13,684 nucleotides of DNA from an uncultured Eubacteriales bacterium (GCA_934718145.1 CAKUZC010000017.1:1-13684); one strand, 5' to 3'; positions 1 through 6,839 are shown, counted from the first letter of the stretch. Notes: generated by a model not told the origin, from the letters alone. Made by a program: numbers and translations.

Positions 1-2074
1 CTATTTTAGAGTCATATTTACTCTCTTGAGAATTTTTTATAAATTCTACGACTTTTTCTATTTCTCTGTCAGTTACATAACAACCTTGAACACGAATAGG
101 TTTGGGCGAACCTACGGGAGAAAACAACATATCTCCACGTCCTAAGAGCTTTTCCGCTCCGCTCATATCAAGAATAGTTCTTGAATCTATCTGAGATGAA
201 ACAGCTAATGCAATACGGCTTGGGATATTGGCCTTTATTATACCGGTAATGACGTCAACCGATGGGCGCTGAGTAGCTATGACAAGGTGCATTCCTGCTG
301 CACGAGCCATTTGGGCTAATCTACATATATAATCCTCAACTTCATTCGGAGCTGCCATCATAAGGTCTGAAAGCTCGTCTATTATTATCACTATCTGAGG
401 CATTTTTTCAAGAACTTCACCTTCTTTATCAGTAAGGCAAGGGTTACGTTCTATTAAATCGTTATATGAGTCTAAATCTCGGACGTTATTTTCGGCAAAC
501 CTCTTATATCGATTGAGCATTTCATTCACCGCCCAATTTAGAGCACCGGCTGCTTTTCTGGGGTCTGTAACCACCGGTACAAGAAGATGAGGTATTCCAT
601 TATAAACACCTAATTCGACTACTTTAGGGTCTATCATTAAAAGTTTAACTTCATCCGGCTTTGCATTGTAAAGCAAACTTATTATGAAAGAGTTTATACA
701 CACCGATTTTCCTGAACCTGTAGAACCTGCTATGAGCAAGTGCGGCATTTTTGCAAGATCTGCGGTCATAATTTCTCCGGAAATATCCTTTCCGAGAACG
801 ACTGTAAGTTTACTTTTTGAAGACGTAAATTTACTGGATGAAATTAATTCTCTCATTTTTACAACACTTACAACTTTATTGGGTATCTCAACCCCAACTG
901 CTGCTTTTCCGGGTATGGGAGCTTCGATTCGCACACCAGAAGAAGCTAAATTCAAAGCTATATCGTCTGAAAGAGTAGTTATTTTACTTATTTTCACCCC
1001 TGAAGCGGGCTGTAATTCATAACGAGTAACAGCTGGGCCGCGGCTTATATCTATGATTTTAGTCTGAACGTTAAAACTTTTCAAAATTTCCACAAGCATT
1101 TTTCCGTTATTATTAAGCTCTGCAGTTATATCACTTTCATGAGGATTATCGGACTGATTGAGCATTTCAAGCGGAGGGAATTTATAACTTCCGCAAGTAT
1201 TAGAATTTTTAGAAACAGTATCATCTCTGTTCACTTCGGAAAAATCTTCTGATTTGAATATATTTTCAGGTTTAACGTCTTTAACTTCAGATTTAGACTT
1301 TGCCATGAATTTTTCAGTAACTTTTGAAATATCTTCATCTTCTTTTTCAGGTTCAGCTTTTGAAAATACTTTGGAAACACATTCTGAAAAAATATTTGTT
1401 TTTTTGCTTTTTTCTTCTGTATCTAAATTTTTGTTCAAAGGTTTAAAACTTTTAATTTCACCGGACTTATCATAAACTTTTTCTTTAAAAGCTTTGGCAG
1501 GTTCTGAAAACATTTTGAAAAATTCAATTAATCCCGTCCCCGTTAAAAACATGATACATAAAAATATAATTATAACATTTGTAATTCTGGCACCTATGGA
1601 ACCAAACGCCCAAACAAGAGGTGCTCCTATCAATGCACCGAACAAACCGGAGTTTTTGCTAAGAGAACCGGATTTAAATTGATTAATTATGTAATTAAAA
1701 TCTATAGCGTTATATGAAACTTGATTTGAATTGAAAGAAAAAACATAAATGAGAGAACAGAAGAAAACGATTGTAATTGAAGATAATATAAGCTTCAACT
1801 TAACACTACTATTTGTTTTCCCTAAAGCATCTAAAATTGATACACAAAAAAGTAATCCCGGCCACAGTATTGAACAAATTCCAAATAATCCAAATATGAA
1901 ATTATGCGTCCAAAGCCAAATATTTTCTCCCGGAACTACAACCAAAAAGAACAAAAGTACAGCAAAACTAAATAACAAAACAGACTCCAGTGGATTCTTT
2001 ATTTTATCGGAAGATCCACTTACATTTTTTTTAACTTTTGATTTCACCGATTTCTTACCGGTACCTTTTTTCAT
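1..2074 (-). CDS. ftsK: FtsK/SpoIIIE-family DNA translocase (3' end beyond left edge)
   Basis: ATP-driven DNA pump that moves chromosome ends through the division or sporulation septum. 691 residues are visible. The lysine-rich N-terminus is followed by four hydrophobic segments (about residues 31-47, 57-81, 93-112 and 150-176), then a charged Ser/Lys/Glu-rich linker (about 180-310) and the motor domain. The Walker A motif GSTGSGKS is at residues 450-457 and the Walker B strand with Asp566-Glu567 in IVIIIDELSDLM is also present. The sequence stops after the motor, so any C-terminal winged-helix gamma domain lies off the window. The ATG is preceded by GGAG six bases upstream and starts 15 bp after the uppP stop, so the two genes are probably co-transcribed. 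The order tepA-uppP-ftsK resembles the Bacillus tepA-spoIIIE neighbourhood, which favours SpoIIIE, but the sequence alone does not separate FtsK from SpoIIIE. Confidence 0.96.
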   Translation of the reverse strand, partial: MKKGTGKKSVKSKVKKNVSGSSDKIKNPLESVLLFSFAVLLFFLVVVPGENIWLWTHNFIFGLFGICSILWPGLLFCVSILDALGKTNSSVKLKLILSSITIVFFCSLIYVFSFNSNQVSYNAIDFNYIINQFKSGSLSKNSGLFGALIGAPLVWAFGSIGARITNVIIIFLCIMFLTGTGLIEFFKMFSEPAKAFKEKVYDKSGEIKSFKPLNKNLDTEEKSKKTNIFSECVSKVFSKAEPEKEDEDISKVTEKFMAKSKSEVKDVKPENIFKSEDFSEVNRDDTVSKNSNTCGSYKFPPLEMLNQSDNPHESDITAELNNNGKMLVEILKSFNVQTKIIDISRGPAVTRYELQPASGVKISKITTLSDDIALNLASSGVRIEAPIPGKAAVGVEIPNKVVSVVKMRELISSSKFTSSKSKLTVVLGKDISGEIMTADLAKMPHLLIAGSTGSGKSVCINSFIISLLYNAKPDEVKLLMIDPKVVELGVYNGIPHLLVPVVTDPRKAAGALNWAVNEMLNRYKRFAENNVRDLDSYNDLIERNPCLTDKEGEVLEKMPQIVIIIDELSDLMMAAPNEVEDYICRLAQMARAAGMHLVIATQRPSVDVITGIIKANIPSRIALAVSSQIDSRTILDMSGAEKLLGRGDMLFSPVGSPKPIRVQGCYVTDREIEKVVEFIKNSQESKYDSKI

Positions 2075-2089
2075 TTTAACTCCATTCCT

Positions 2090-3040
2090 TTACAGCGAAA
2101 ATCCTGTAAAAATATTGACTCCCATATAATTTTCCACGGATCCTACAATTACGCATGCCAGACCTAGAACTAAAGTATATACTACAAACACCATCATCTT
2201 ATCGGTCTTAAGAAGCCATTTGAAAAGTTTAATTGACAAAAATCCCACAACTGCTGAAATAATCATTCCCACTACTACCGGAACCATTCCTACTGAATCT
2301 ACAGCTCCGACTTTTACTGCGTCTTTAAGCTCAAGAATAGCAGCAGCCATTATTGCAGGTATTCCAAGAATAAAAGAATAATCTAATGCAGTTTGTTTAT
2401 TGATTCCTCTTAAAAGTCCCGTTGAAAGAGTTGAACCCGAACGCGATATTCCCGGAAAAATTGAAGCAATAAGTTGGGTAACTCCAACCCAAACGGCATC
2501 CATAATGTTGAATCGAGTTCTTCCATCCCAAGTTTTTTTATTGTTATTGCAATCAGTATAAACGTAACTAAACTTAGCTGTTTTGCGGTGATTTATCCCA
2601 GCTCTTAAAAGAATACTCGTAACAATTAAGGATATCCCAACCATTACTATATTTTTATCACTTGCTAATTCTTCTGCTACACCTTTTACATCGGTGCCAC
2701 TTCCAGGTACAGGTAGGAAAAGTAAAAAAAGCGGCACAAGTCCTATTACAAGCATGACAACAAGATTCTGAAAATCAGTTAATTTTTTAAATTCAAATTT
2801 TCCCGAAAAAATATTTACAATAATTTCAAAAAAAGCTTTGATAAGATTCCAAACTGTTTTATAGTAAACGGCCAAAACTGCTAAAAGTGTCCCGATATGT
2901 AACATTACATTAAAAAATAAATTATTTTCTCTGACTCCTAAAATGTGCTGAGCTATTAAAAGATGTCCACTGCTCGAAACCGGTAAAAACTCTGTAAGAC
3001 CTTGAACAATTCCTTGTATAACTGCGTCCAAAATATTCAT
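2090..3040 (-). CDS. uppP: Undecaprenyl-diphosphatase (UppP/BacA)
   Basis: Integral membrane phosphatase that converts undecaprenyl diphosphate to the monophosphate, recycling the lipid carrier for peptidoglycan; the family is linked to bacitracin resistance. Both signature motifs are present: GLTEFLPVSSSGH at residues 14-26 and PGISRSG at 196-202 (Arg200). Several long hydrophobic stretches fit the polytopic fold. The ATG at 3040 was chosen because AAGGAG lies nine bases upstream and the protein then begins MNILDAVIQGIVQGLTEF, as is typical for the family; an upstream in-frame start would add 20 basic residues without homology. At 316 residues it is somewhat longer than the usual 265-285, with extra hydrophilic loops near residues 110-130 and 155-170. 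It lies between tepA and ftsK, all on the minus strand. Confidence 0.96.
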   Translation of the reverse strand: MNILDAVIQGIVQGLTEFLPVSSSGHLLIAQHILGVRENNLFFNVMLHIGTLLAVLAVYYKTVWNLIKAFFEIIVNIFSGKFEFKKLTDFQNLVVMLVIGLVPLFLLFLPVPGSGTDVKGVAEELASDKNIVMVGISLIVTSILLRAGINHRKTAKFSYVYTDCNNNKKTWDGRTRFNIMDAVWVGVTQLIASIFPGISRSGSTLSTGLLRGINKQTALDYSFILGIPAIMAAAILELKDAVKVGAVDSVGMVPVVVGMIISAVVGFLSIKLFKWLLKTDKMMVFVVYTLVLGLACVIVGSVENYMGVNIFTGFSL

Positions 3041-3049
3041 TAACTTATA

Positions 3050-3055
3050 CTCCTT
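3050..3055 (-). promoter_or_regulatory. Ribosome binding site deciding the uppP start
   Basis: AAGGAG on the minus strand, nine bases before the ATG at 3040. It supports the 316-residue form over the 20-residue longer frame. Confidence 0.8.
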
Positions 3056-3135
3056 ATAGGATTTTTTTCGTTTATGCTTTAAGCATATGTACTTAATCAA
3101 TATCTACATGCCTAAATTTTAATTATATCAAATTC

Positions 3136-3164
3136 AAAATAAAATTACACCGCTAAAAAGTCAA
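3136..3164 (-). promoter_or_regulatory. Putative sigma-A promoter for uppP-ftsK
   Basis: On the minus strand, TTGACT (3159-3164), a 17-base spacer and TATTTT (3136-3141). The spacing is good and the -10 is moderate. A second TATAAT lies nearby (about 3121-3126) without a convincing -35. Inferred from consensus only. Confidence 0.45.
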
Positions 3165-3201
3165 CTATTTTACAAACTGTAAAACAATCTCTATTGCGGT
3201 G
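3148..3201. repeat. Nested inverted repeat upstream of uppP (operator or weak terminator)
   Basis: A perfect 7-bp inverted repeat, TTTTACA (3168-3174) and TGTAAAA (3178-3184) with a 3-base centre, sits inside a second, 6-bp inverted repeat, CACCGC (3148-3153) and GCGGTG (3196-3201). The inner repeat lies directly upstream of the putative -35 of the uppP promoter, as an operator would. The whole could instead fold as a weak terminator at the end of tepA, since the minus strand becomes T-rich after GCGGTG. The two readings cannot be separated by eye. Confidence 0.4.
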
Positions 3202-3234
3202 AATTGTAGCTCAAAATGATTAATTTAATTAGAT

Positions 3235-3993
3235 TTAACGCTTTTTTACACGTGATTTAGATTTTGATCTTTTATCTATTTGTTCATAAAGACAAGCTAT
3301 CGCTTCAGAAAGTGTTCCTACGTTGTCTATAAGTCCTTCTTTAACCGCTTGTTCTCCTTCAATTACAGATCCTATATCCATGACCAATTCTTCAGTGTTC
3401 ATACAAAGTTCATAAAATCTTTTTTCAGATATTTTTGAATTAGACACAACAAAATCAGCTATACGTTTTTGCATTCTTTTAAAGTATTCGAATGATTGCG
3501 AAACTCCTACCGTAGTGCCTCCACTTCTTACCGGATGAACTGTCATAGTAGCAGAATGTGCTATAAAAGATTTATCCGCACAAACCGCTAGGGGAACGCC
3601 TATGGAATGCCCTCCTCCTATAACCATAGAAACAGTGGGTTTACTCATACCGGAAATTAATTCTGCCATTGCAAGACCGGCCTCTATATCGCCACCTACA
3701 GTATTGAGCAAAAGTAAAAGACCTTCTATGTTTGGGTCCTCTTCTATAGCTACGAGTTCAGGTATGACGTGTTCGTATTTTGTAGTTTTATTTTCTTCCG
3801 GAAGATAAGTATGTCCTTCAATTTGGCCTATTATTGTTAAACAGTAAATTTTTTTCTTGTTTGAAGAAGTTATTACTGAACCTATATTCTGAATTCTTTC
3901 ATACTGCTTTTCACTTCCTGTTGTGCCACTCTCGGAAAAATTATCTTTTTTGGATTCGTTTTTCAACACCTTTGAATTTTTTTGTTGACTCAT
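3235..3993 (-). CDS. tepA: TepA-like ClpP-fold serine protease
   Basis: Member of the ClpP/crotonase-fold protease family and related to Bacillus TepA, described as a translocation-enhancing protein in the SppA/ClpP group. Visible family features are the block LTIIGQIEGH, the block NKTTKYEHVIPELVAIE, LNTVGGDIEAGLA, a catalytic serine in GGGHSIG (Ser130), and a histidine in VHPVRSGG (His153). The N-terminal 45 residues are polar and low in complexity with no signal peptide, so the protein is probably cytoplasmic. The C-terminus is basic (KRSKSKSRVKKR). The ATG has AGAGGTGA a few bases upstream. At 252 residues it is close to the family size. It heads the tepA-uppP-ftsK run, separated from uppP by 194 bp containing a possible promoter, and is divergent from the precursor-peptide operon that starts at 4148. 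Confidence 0.92.
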   Translation of the reverse strand: MSQQKNSKVLKNESKKDNFSESGTTGSEKQYERIQNIGSVITSSNKKKIYCLTIIGQIEGHTYLPEENKTTKYEHVIPELVAIEEDPNIEGLLLLLNTVGGDIEAGLAMAELISGMSKPTVSMVIGGGHSIGVPLAVCADKSFIAHSATMTVHPVRSGGTTVGVSQSFEYFKRMQKRIADFVVSNSKISEKRFYELCMNTEELVMDIGSVIEGEQAVKEGLIDNVGTLSEAIACLYEQIDKRSKSKSRVKKR

Positions 3994-4082
3994 TCTCTAT
4001 CACCTCTTAAGTATATCTTTCCAAAAATTGATTAAAGAATTCACTTTATTATTTTATTTAATTCAGAATATATAAAAAAATA

Positions 4083-4110
4083 TTGACTATATTTAGATTG
4101 ATGTTATAAT
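4083..4110 (+). promoter_or_regulatory. Sigma-A promoter of the four-gene precursor operon
   Basis: TTGACT (4083-4088), a 16-base spacer and TATAAT (4105-4110), about 38 bp before the first start codon. This is one of the best consensus matches in the window and is the only clear promoter seen for the four genes that follow. Confidence 0.8.
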
Positions 4111-4132
4111 TACATATAAACATTCTGCGTTG

Positions 4133-4139
4133 AAAGGGG
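4133..4139 (+). promoter_or_regulatory. Ribosome binding site deciding a TTG start
   Basis: AAAGGGG lies eight bases before TTG at 4148. A more upstream in-frame TTG at 4130 would overlap this site, so 4148 is the better start for the first precursor gene. Confidence 0.7.
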
Positions 4140-4147
4140 CGAACAAA

Positions 4148-4561
4148 TTGAATAAACATTTAATTGAACTTGCAGAAAAATTAAACGCCAATTCTGAATA
4201 TCAACAAAAAATATTTGAATGCAAAAATAAAGAAGAAGTTTTTAATTATTGTACCTCAATTTCCGGAGGATACACAAAAGAAGAGTTAGAAAAATTTATC
4301 CTTGGGATACTCAGTTTTGAAAAACTCAACAAAATTCCTGTTGACGATTGTGAACTTAAAAATATTTCAGGAGGAATACAAGTAGGTACAGCAAATCAAA
4401 TATCCGATAAGTTGAATACTATATCAAGTGCTCAAGGTGTTCTACTGAATCTCTCTAAAGTTTTCGATAAAGTATACTTTATGGACGACATAGATAGTCT
4501 ATCGCCTCAAGAAATGATGCAGCTTACCATGAGTTTAGCCAGTAGTCTTGGTATGAATTAG
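4148..4561 (+). CDS. Nif11-like leader, double-glycine precursor protein 1
   Basis: First of four paralogues in one operon; 137 residues from a TTG start set by the upstream AAAGGGG. Residues 1-76 resemble the Nif11-like leader used by some RiPP precursors: amphipathic helices, a TKEELEKF segment, then DDCELKNISGG with the double glycine at 75-76. The leader has three cysteines (25, 35, 68). The 61 residues after GG have no cysteine and contain a Ser/Leu/Val-rich helical stretch (QISDKLNTISSAQGVLLNLS) and a PQEMMQLTMSLASSL tail; unlike the other three there is no long charged coiled coil. By analogy with Nif11 precursors, a C39-type protease-transporter might cut after GG, but no such gene is in the window. 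The function of the C-terminal part is unknown. Confidence 0.8.
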   Translation: MNKHLIELAEKLNANSEYQQKIFECKNKEEVFNYCTSISGGYTKEELEKFILGILSFEKLNKIPVDDCELKNISGGIQVGTANQISDKLNTISSAQGVLLNLSKVFDKVYFMDDIDSLSPQEMMQLTMSLASSLGMN

Positions 4562-4584
4562 GCTAAAAAGAAAGGGAAAATCAT

Positions 4585-5067
4585 ATGAGCTACGAAGAAA
4601 TTATTGAAAATAAGGGGCTGCTGAATTTCTTAGAGAATGTTTTAAAAGACAAAGAATCTATTGAGAAATTTTTTTCGTGCGGTTCTCTGAGTTCTATGTA
4701 TGAATACGCACTAAAAAACTCGAATGAAAAATTCTCATTTGAAGAGTTCAAAAGTGCATTGCATTTGCTGTTTCAATATGCAAAAGATATAAAAAAAATT
4801 CCAGAATGCGACGAAAAGAACATAACCGGCGGAGGGAAAAATGAAAGTAAGATTATGTCGCTTATGATGATGGCTATACCATTGATAAACTTTGCGATGT
4901 CTAGTTATCAATATTTCAACATCTATAAAGAACTTGATAAAGAGATTACTGATAGCAGAGAATTAAGAAAATATTACGAGCCTGAAAGAAAATCCAGAGA
5001 AAAAACACTAAATAAAGAAATAGCTTTGCTTGAAGATAAACTAAAAGAAAAAAATAAACAAATTTAA
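4585..5067 (+). CDS. Nif11-like leader, double-glycine precursor protein 2
   Basis: 160 residues, ATG preceded by AAAGGGAAAA, 23 bp after the previous stop. The leader (1-83) aligns with its neighbours over FLENVLKD..IEKFFSC, MYEYAL and KFSFEEF and ends DEKNITGG (Gly82-Gly83). The region after GG begins with a hydrophobic, methionine-rich segment at about 90-111 (MSLMMMAIPLINFAMSSYQYF), long enough for a membrane helix. From about 112 it turns into a charged Glu/Lys-rich coiled coil to the C-terminus. The core has no cysteine; the leader has two (32, 75). The hydrophobic segment suggests membrane association or insertion after processing, but this is inference. No modification enzyme is adjacent. 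Confidence 0.8.
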   Translation: MSYEEIIENKGLLNFLENVLKDKESIEKFFSCGSLSSMYEYALKNSNEKFSFEEFKSALHLLFQYAKDIKKIPECDEKNITGGGKNESKIMSLMMMAIPLINFAMSSYQYFNIYKELDKEITDSRELRKYYEPERKSREKTLNKEIALLEDKLKEKNKQI

Positions 5068-5080
5068 GGAGTAGATTATT

Positions 5081-5638
5081 ATGTTAGAAAACAACTTTAG
5101 TATGAGCAAAAATTTGTCCGATTTTTTCAACAATATTTCTGAAAGTAAAGAAGAAGTAGAAAAATTATTTTCGTTTTCAAATATAGATGAAATGTATGAA
5201 TATGCAATTTCTAAATCTGAAGGTAATTTTTCAAAAGAAGAGTTTAGCAATTCTTTAAATCTTGTAATGGAATATTTGAAAAATCTTGAATCAAAAAAGC
5301 TTTCCAATAACAATCTTGTCAAGTCAAAAGAACTTTCCACTGATGATCTGGAAAACATAACCGGAGGACAAGAAGAATCTACATTTAGATCTATAGCTAT
5401 GATGATACCTGCAATAACTTCATTAATTGAAACTATCCTAAATTTACGTTACAAATCAAAATCAGACGAGTATCAAAGAGAATTAATGAAAGAAAACAAA
5501 ATAATAAACGACCTTGAAAGAGAGAAGAAAGCTTACGAACTTAAACTGCATAAAAAAAATCTCGAAAATGAACTTGAGTTACTAGAAAAAAATAAAAATA
5601 AAAACAAAGATGTAACTCAAGAAATTAAAAACAATTGA
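5081..5638 (+). CDS. Nif11-like leader, double-glycine precursor protein 3
   Basis: 185 residues; TAAGGAG sits about ten bases before the ATG, overlapping the end of the preceding gene, and only 13 bp separate the two. The leader (1-96) matches paralogue 2 closely (EKLFSF, DEMYEYAISKS, FSKEEF) and ends in the most canonical Nif11-type motif of the set, ELSTDDLENITGG, with Gly95-Gly96. There is an extra polar stretch at about 70-83 before it. After GG, EESTFRSIAMMIPAITSLIETILNL forms a hydrophobic helix with a proline at the position seen in paralogue 2, followed by a long Lys/Glu coiled coil (about 125-175). It contains no cysteine at all, including at the leader position where the three sisters have one. 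Confidence 0.8.
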   Translation: MLENNFSMSKNLSDFFNNISESKEEVEKLFSFSNIDEMYEYAISKSEGNFSKEEFSNSLNLVMEYLKNLESKKLSNNNLVKSKELSTDDLENITGGQEESTFRSIAMMIPAITSLIETILNLRYKSKSDEYQRELMKENKIINDLEREKKAYELKLHKKNLENELELLEKNKNKNKDVTQEIKNN

Positions 5639-5670
5639 GTGCAGTTCAATCTAAAAGGGAGTGATATAAC

Positions 5671-6240
5671 GTGGATGAATATGAAAACATCACGGAATTT
5701 TTCAAAAATGTTTTAACTAAAAAGGATTTGGAAGAAAAATTTTTAGCTTGTAACGGAATTCAAGAAATATATGATTTTACGCTTAGTCACTGCAAAAATA
5801 AATTCTCAAAGGAATATTTTGAAAGACTCATAAAAGTAATTGAGTTAATATCAAAAAACGCTAATGATATCAAACCAGAAAATACGAAAAAAAATTTAGA
5901 CGAAGTTGAACTAAAAAACGTTTCAGGAGGGTGGAAGCTCCCCTTTTCGGACTCAGTTAAAGATTTTTTAACATTCAAAGAAAATAAAGTTCCGGGAAGC
6001 CCCGAACTTACTAAAATGTTGCAAAAAGAAGAACCAACTCATAGGTCAATTGCGAAAATAGCATCTTCCGGAGCAACAGCATTGAACTTAAATGTCCAGT
6101 TAGTGTCATCTCTGAGAGACATTTATAGAAAATACGAAGATCAAAACACACCCGAAAATAAATTAATTCAAGAGCTCAAAGAAGAAATTGAGGAACTGGA
6201 ATATAAAAAGAAAGAACTTATGAATCAGGCTACAAGCTAA
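5671..6240 (+). CDS. Nif11-like leader, double-glycine precursor protein 4
   Basis: Last gene of the operon; 189 residues from a GTG start with AAAGGGAG about nine bases upstream. The leader (1-87) shares FFKNVLTKK, EEKFLAC, EIYDFTLSHC and KFSKEYFERL with its sisters and ends VELKNVSGG (Gly86-Gly87). It differs after GG: about 33 residues (88-120, with proline- and phenylalanine-containing KLPF and VPGSPEL stretches) are inserted. The block EEPTHRSIAKIASSG then resumes the similarity to EESTFRSIAMM of paralogue 3. The middle helix is more Ala/Ser/Asn-rich than in paralogues 2 and 3, and a C-terminal Glu/Lys coiled coil runs from about 155 to 185. The core lacks cysteine. A strong terminator follows at 6260. 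Function not recognised. Confidence 0.8.
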   Translation: MDEYENITEFFKNVLTKKDLEEKFLACNGIQEIYDFTLSHCKNKFSKEYFERLIKVIELISKNANDIKPENTKKNLDEVELKNVSGGWKLPFSDSVKDFLTFKENKVPGSPELTKMLQKEEPTHRSIAKIASSGATALNLNVQLVSSLRDIYRKYEDQNTPENKLIQELKEEIEELEYKKKELMNQATS

Positions 6241-6259
6241 ATAGATAATAAAAATAGAA

Positions 6260-6296
6260 ACCACCGAGAAAGTTTTATCTCTCCGGTGGCTTTTTG
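6260..6296 (+). terminator. Rho-independent terminator of the precursor operon
   Basis: CCACCGAGA pairs with TCTCCGGTGG (one bulged G) around an eight-base loop, then CTTTTTG. On the minus strand the same stem is followed by TTTCTATTTTTA, so it may also end the convergent gene at 6381-6821. Confidence 0.85.
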
Positions 6297-6380
6297 TGTA
6301 TTGAAATTAAATATCTTTAAAATGTAGCACTTAAAGGCCAATTGTTTTTATTACAGTCGGCATTCTTATTTTTTTATCTA

Positions 6381-6821
6381 CTATTTTACTTCTTCTATAA
6401 TTCCACTCAACTCATTAAGTGCTTTTGTCATGCTTTTACTTAATGCATTTATATCCCCGCTATCTGGCCAGAGATCAGAATCATAAATTTCTTGGCATGA
6501 ATCATTAAATTTTTCTACGTTTTCAAAAAAAGTTTCCGGTTCTCCCGGTCCATCGTTACAGATACACACGTAACTCGGCATAGCACGCCAACCAGATATC
6601 TTATGAATAAGCATTTTATATTCGTCATTGTTAGGGTCTTTGTTGGGATCTTTATTAGGATCTTTTTTGGGATACTTACTTAGAGAATTTTTGTACTTTG
6701 CTACACTAGGTTCGATGTCTTCGATATCTTTTTTTAAACCTTTCAGGTACTCTACTCCCAATTTGCCATCTACTCTCTCGTTTGCCCACTCGATTAAAAT
6801 TCTTTTTTCATCATTTGTCAT
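6381..6821 (-). CDS. Hypothetical acidic protein with a DPNK tandem repeat
   Basis: Not recognised. 146 residues, soluble, acidic, with no signal peptide or membrane helix. The N-terminal part (1-50) looks helical and charged, then comes a low-complexity linker of three 4-residue repeats, DPNK-DPNK-DPNN (54-65), encoded by 12-bp tandem repeats. The C-terminal part has an aromatic and cysteine-bearing block, SGWRAMPSYVCICNDGPGEP, and DLWPDSGD, ending in a helical EEVK tail. The ATG at 6821 was chosen because AAAGGGAGA sits nine bases upstream; a GTG three codons earlier overlaps that site. It is convergent with the precursor operon and divergent from the AAA+ gene. A role beside the precursors (for example immunity or binding) is possible but has no sequence support. 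Confidence 0.7.
   Translation of the reverse strand: MTNDEKRILIEWANERVDGKLGVEYLKGLKKDIEDIEPSVAKYKNSLSKYPKKDPNKDPNKDPNNDEYKMLIHKISGWRAMPSYVCICNDGPGEPETFFENVEKFNDSCQEIYDSDLWPDSGDINALSKSMTKALNELSGIIEEVK
6631..6674. repeat. 12-bp in-frame tandem repeat (DPNK)
   Basis: Three imperfect 12-bp units (6631-6642, 6643-6654, 6655-6666) plus a partial fourth (6667-6674), based on TTxGGxTCTTTx on the plus strand. They encode the DPNK repeats of the minus-strand gene. Since 12 is a multiple of three, copy-number changes would keep the frame. Confidence 0.75.
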
Positions 6822-6830
6822 AATAAACAC

Positions 6831-6839
6831 TCTCCCTTT
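6831..6839 (-). promoter_or_regulatory. Ribosome binding site deciding the start at 6821
   Basis: AAAGGGAGA on the minus strand, nine bases before ATG at 6821. The in-frame GTG at 6830 abuts this site and is unlikely to be the start. Confidence 0.65.

Noticed and set aside
684..1022. Plus-strand open frame of 112 codons opposite ftsK
   Set aside because: It lies entirely antisense to the ftsK motor domain (over the Walker A region); no ribosome site and no homology. The same applies to the plus-strand frames at 1254-1475, 1494-1682 and 1749-2129.
3602..3808. Plus-strand open frame opposite tepA
   Set aside because: Antisense shadow over the highly conserved catalytic region of tepA.
5041..5358. 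Minus-strand open frame inside the precursor operon
   Set aside because: Antisense to precursor genes 2 and 3, composed mostly of Ser/Leu/Phe as expected for the complement of Lys/Glu-rich coding sequence. The same holds for the minus frame at 5787-5978.
4585..6240. Lanthipeptide or thiopeptide precursors
   Set aside because: The Nif11-like leader suggests RiPPs, but the regions after the double glycine contain no cysteine, are long and coiled-coil-like, and no LanM, cyclodehydratase or radical SAM gene is in the window.
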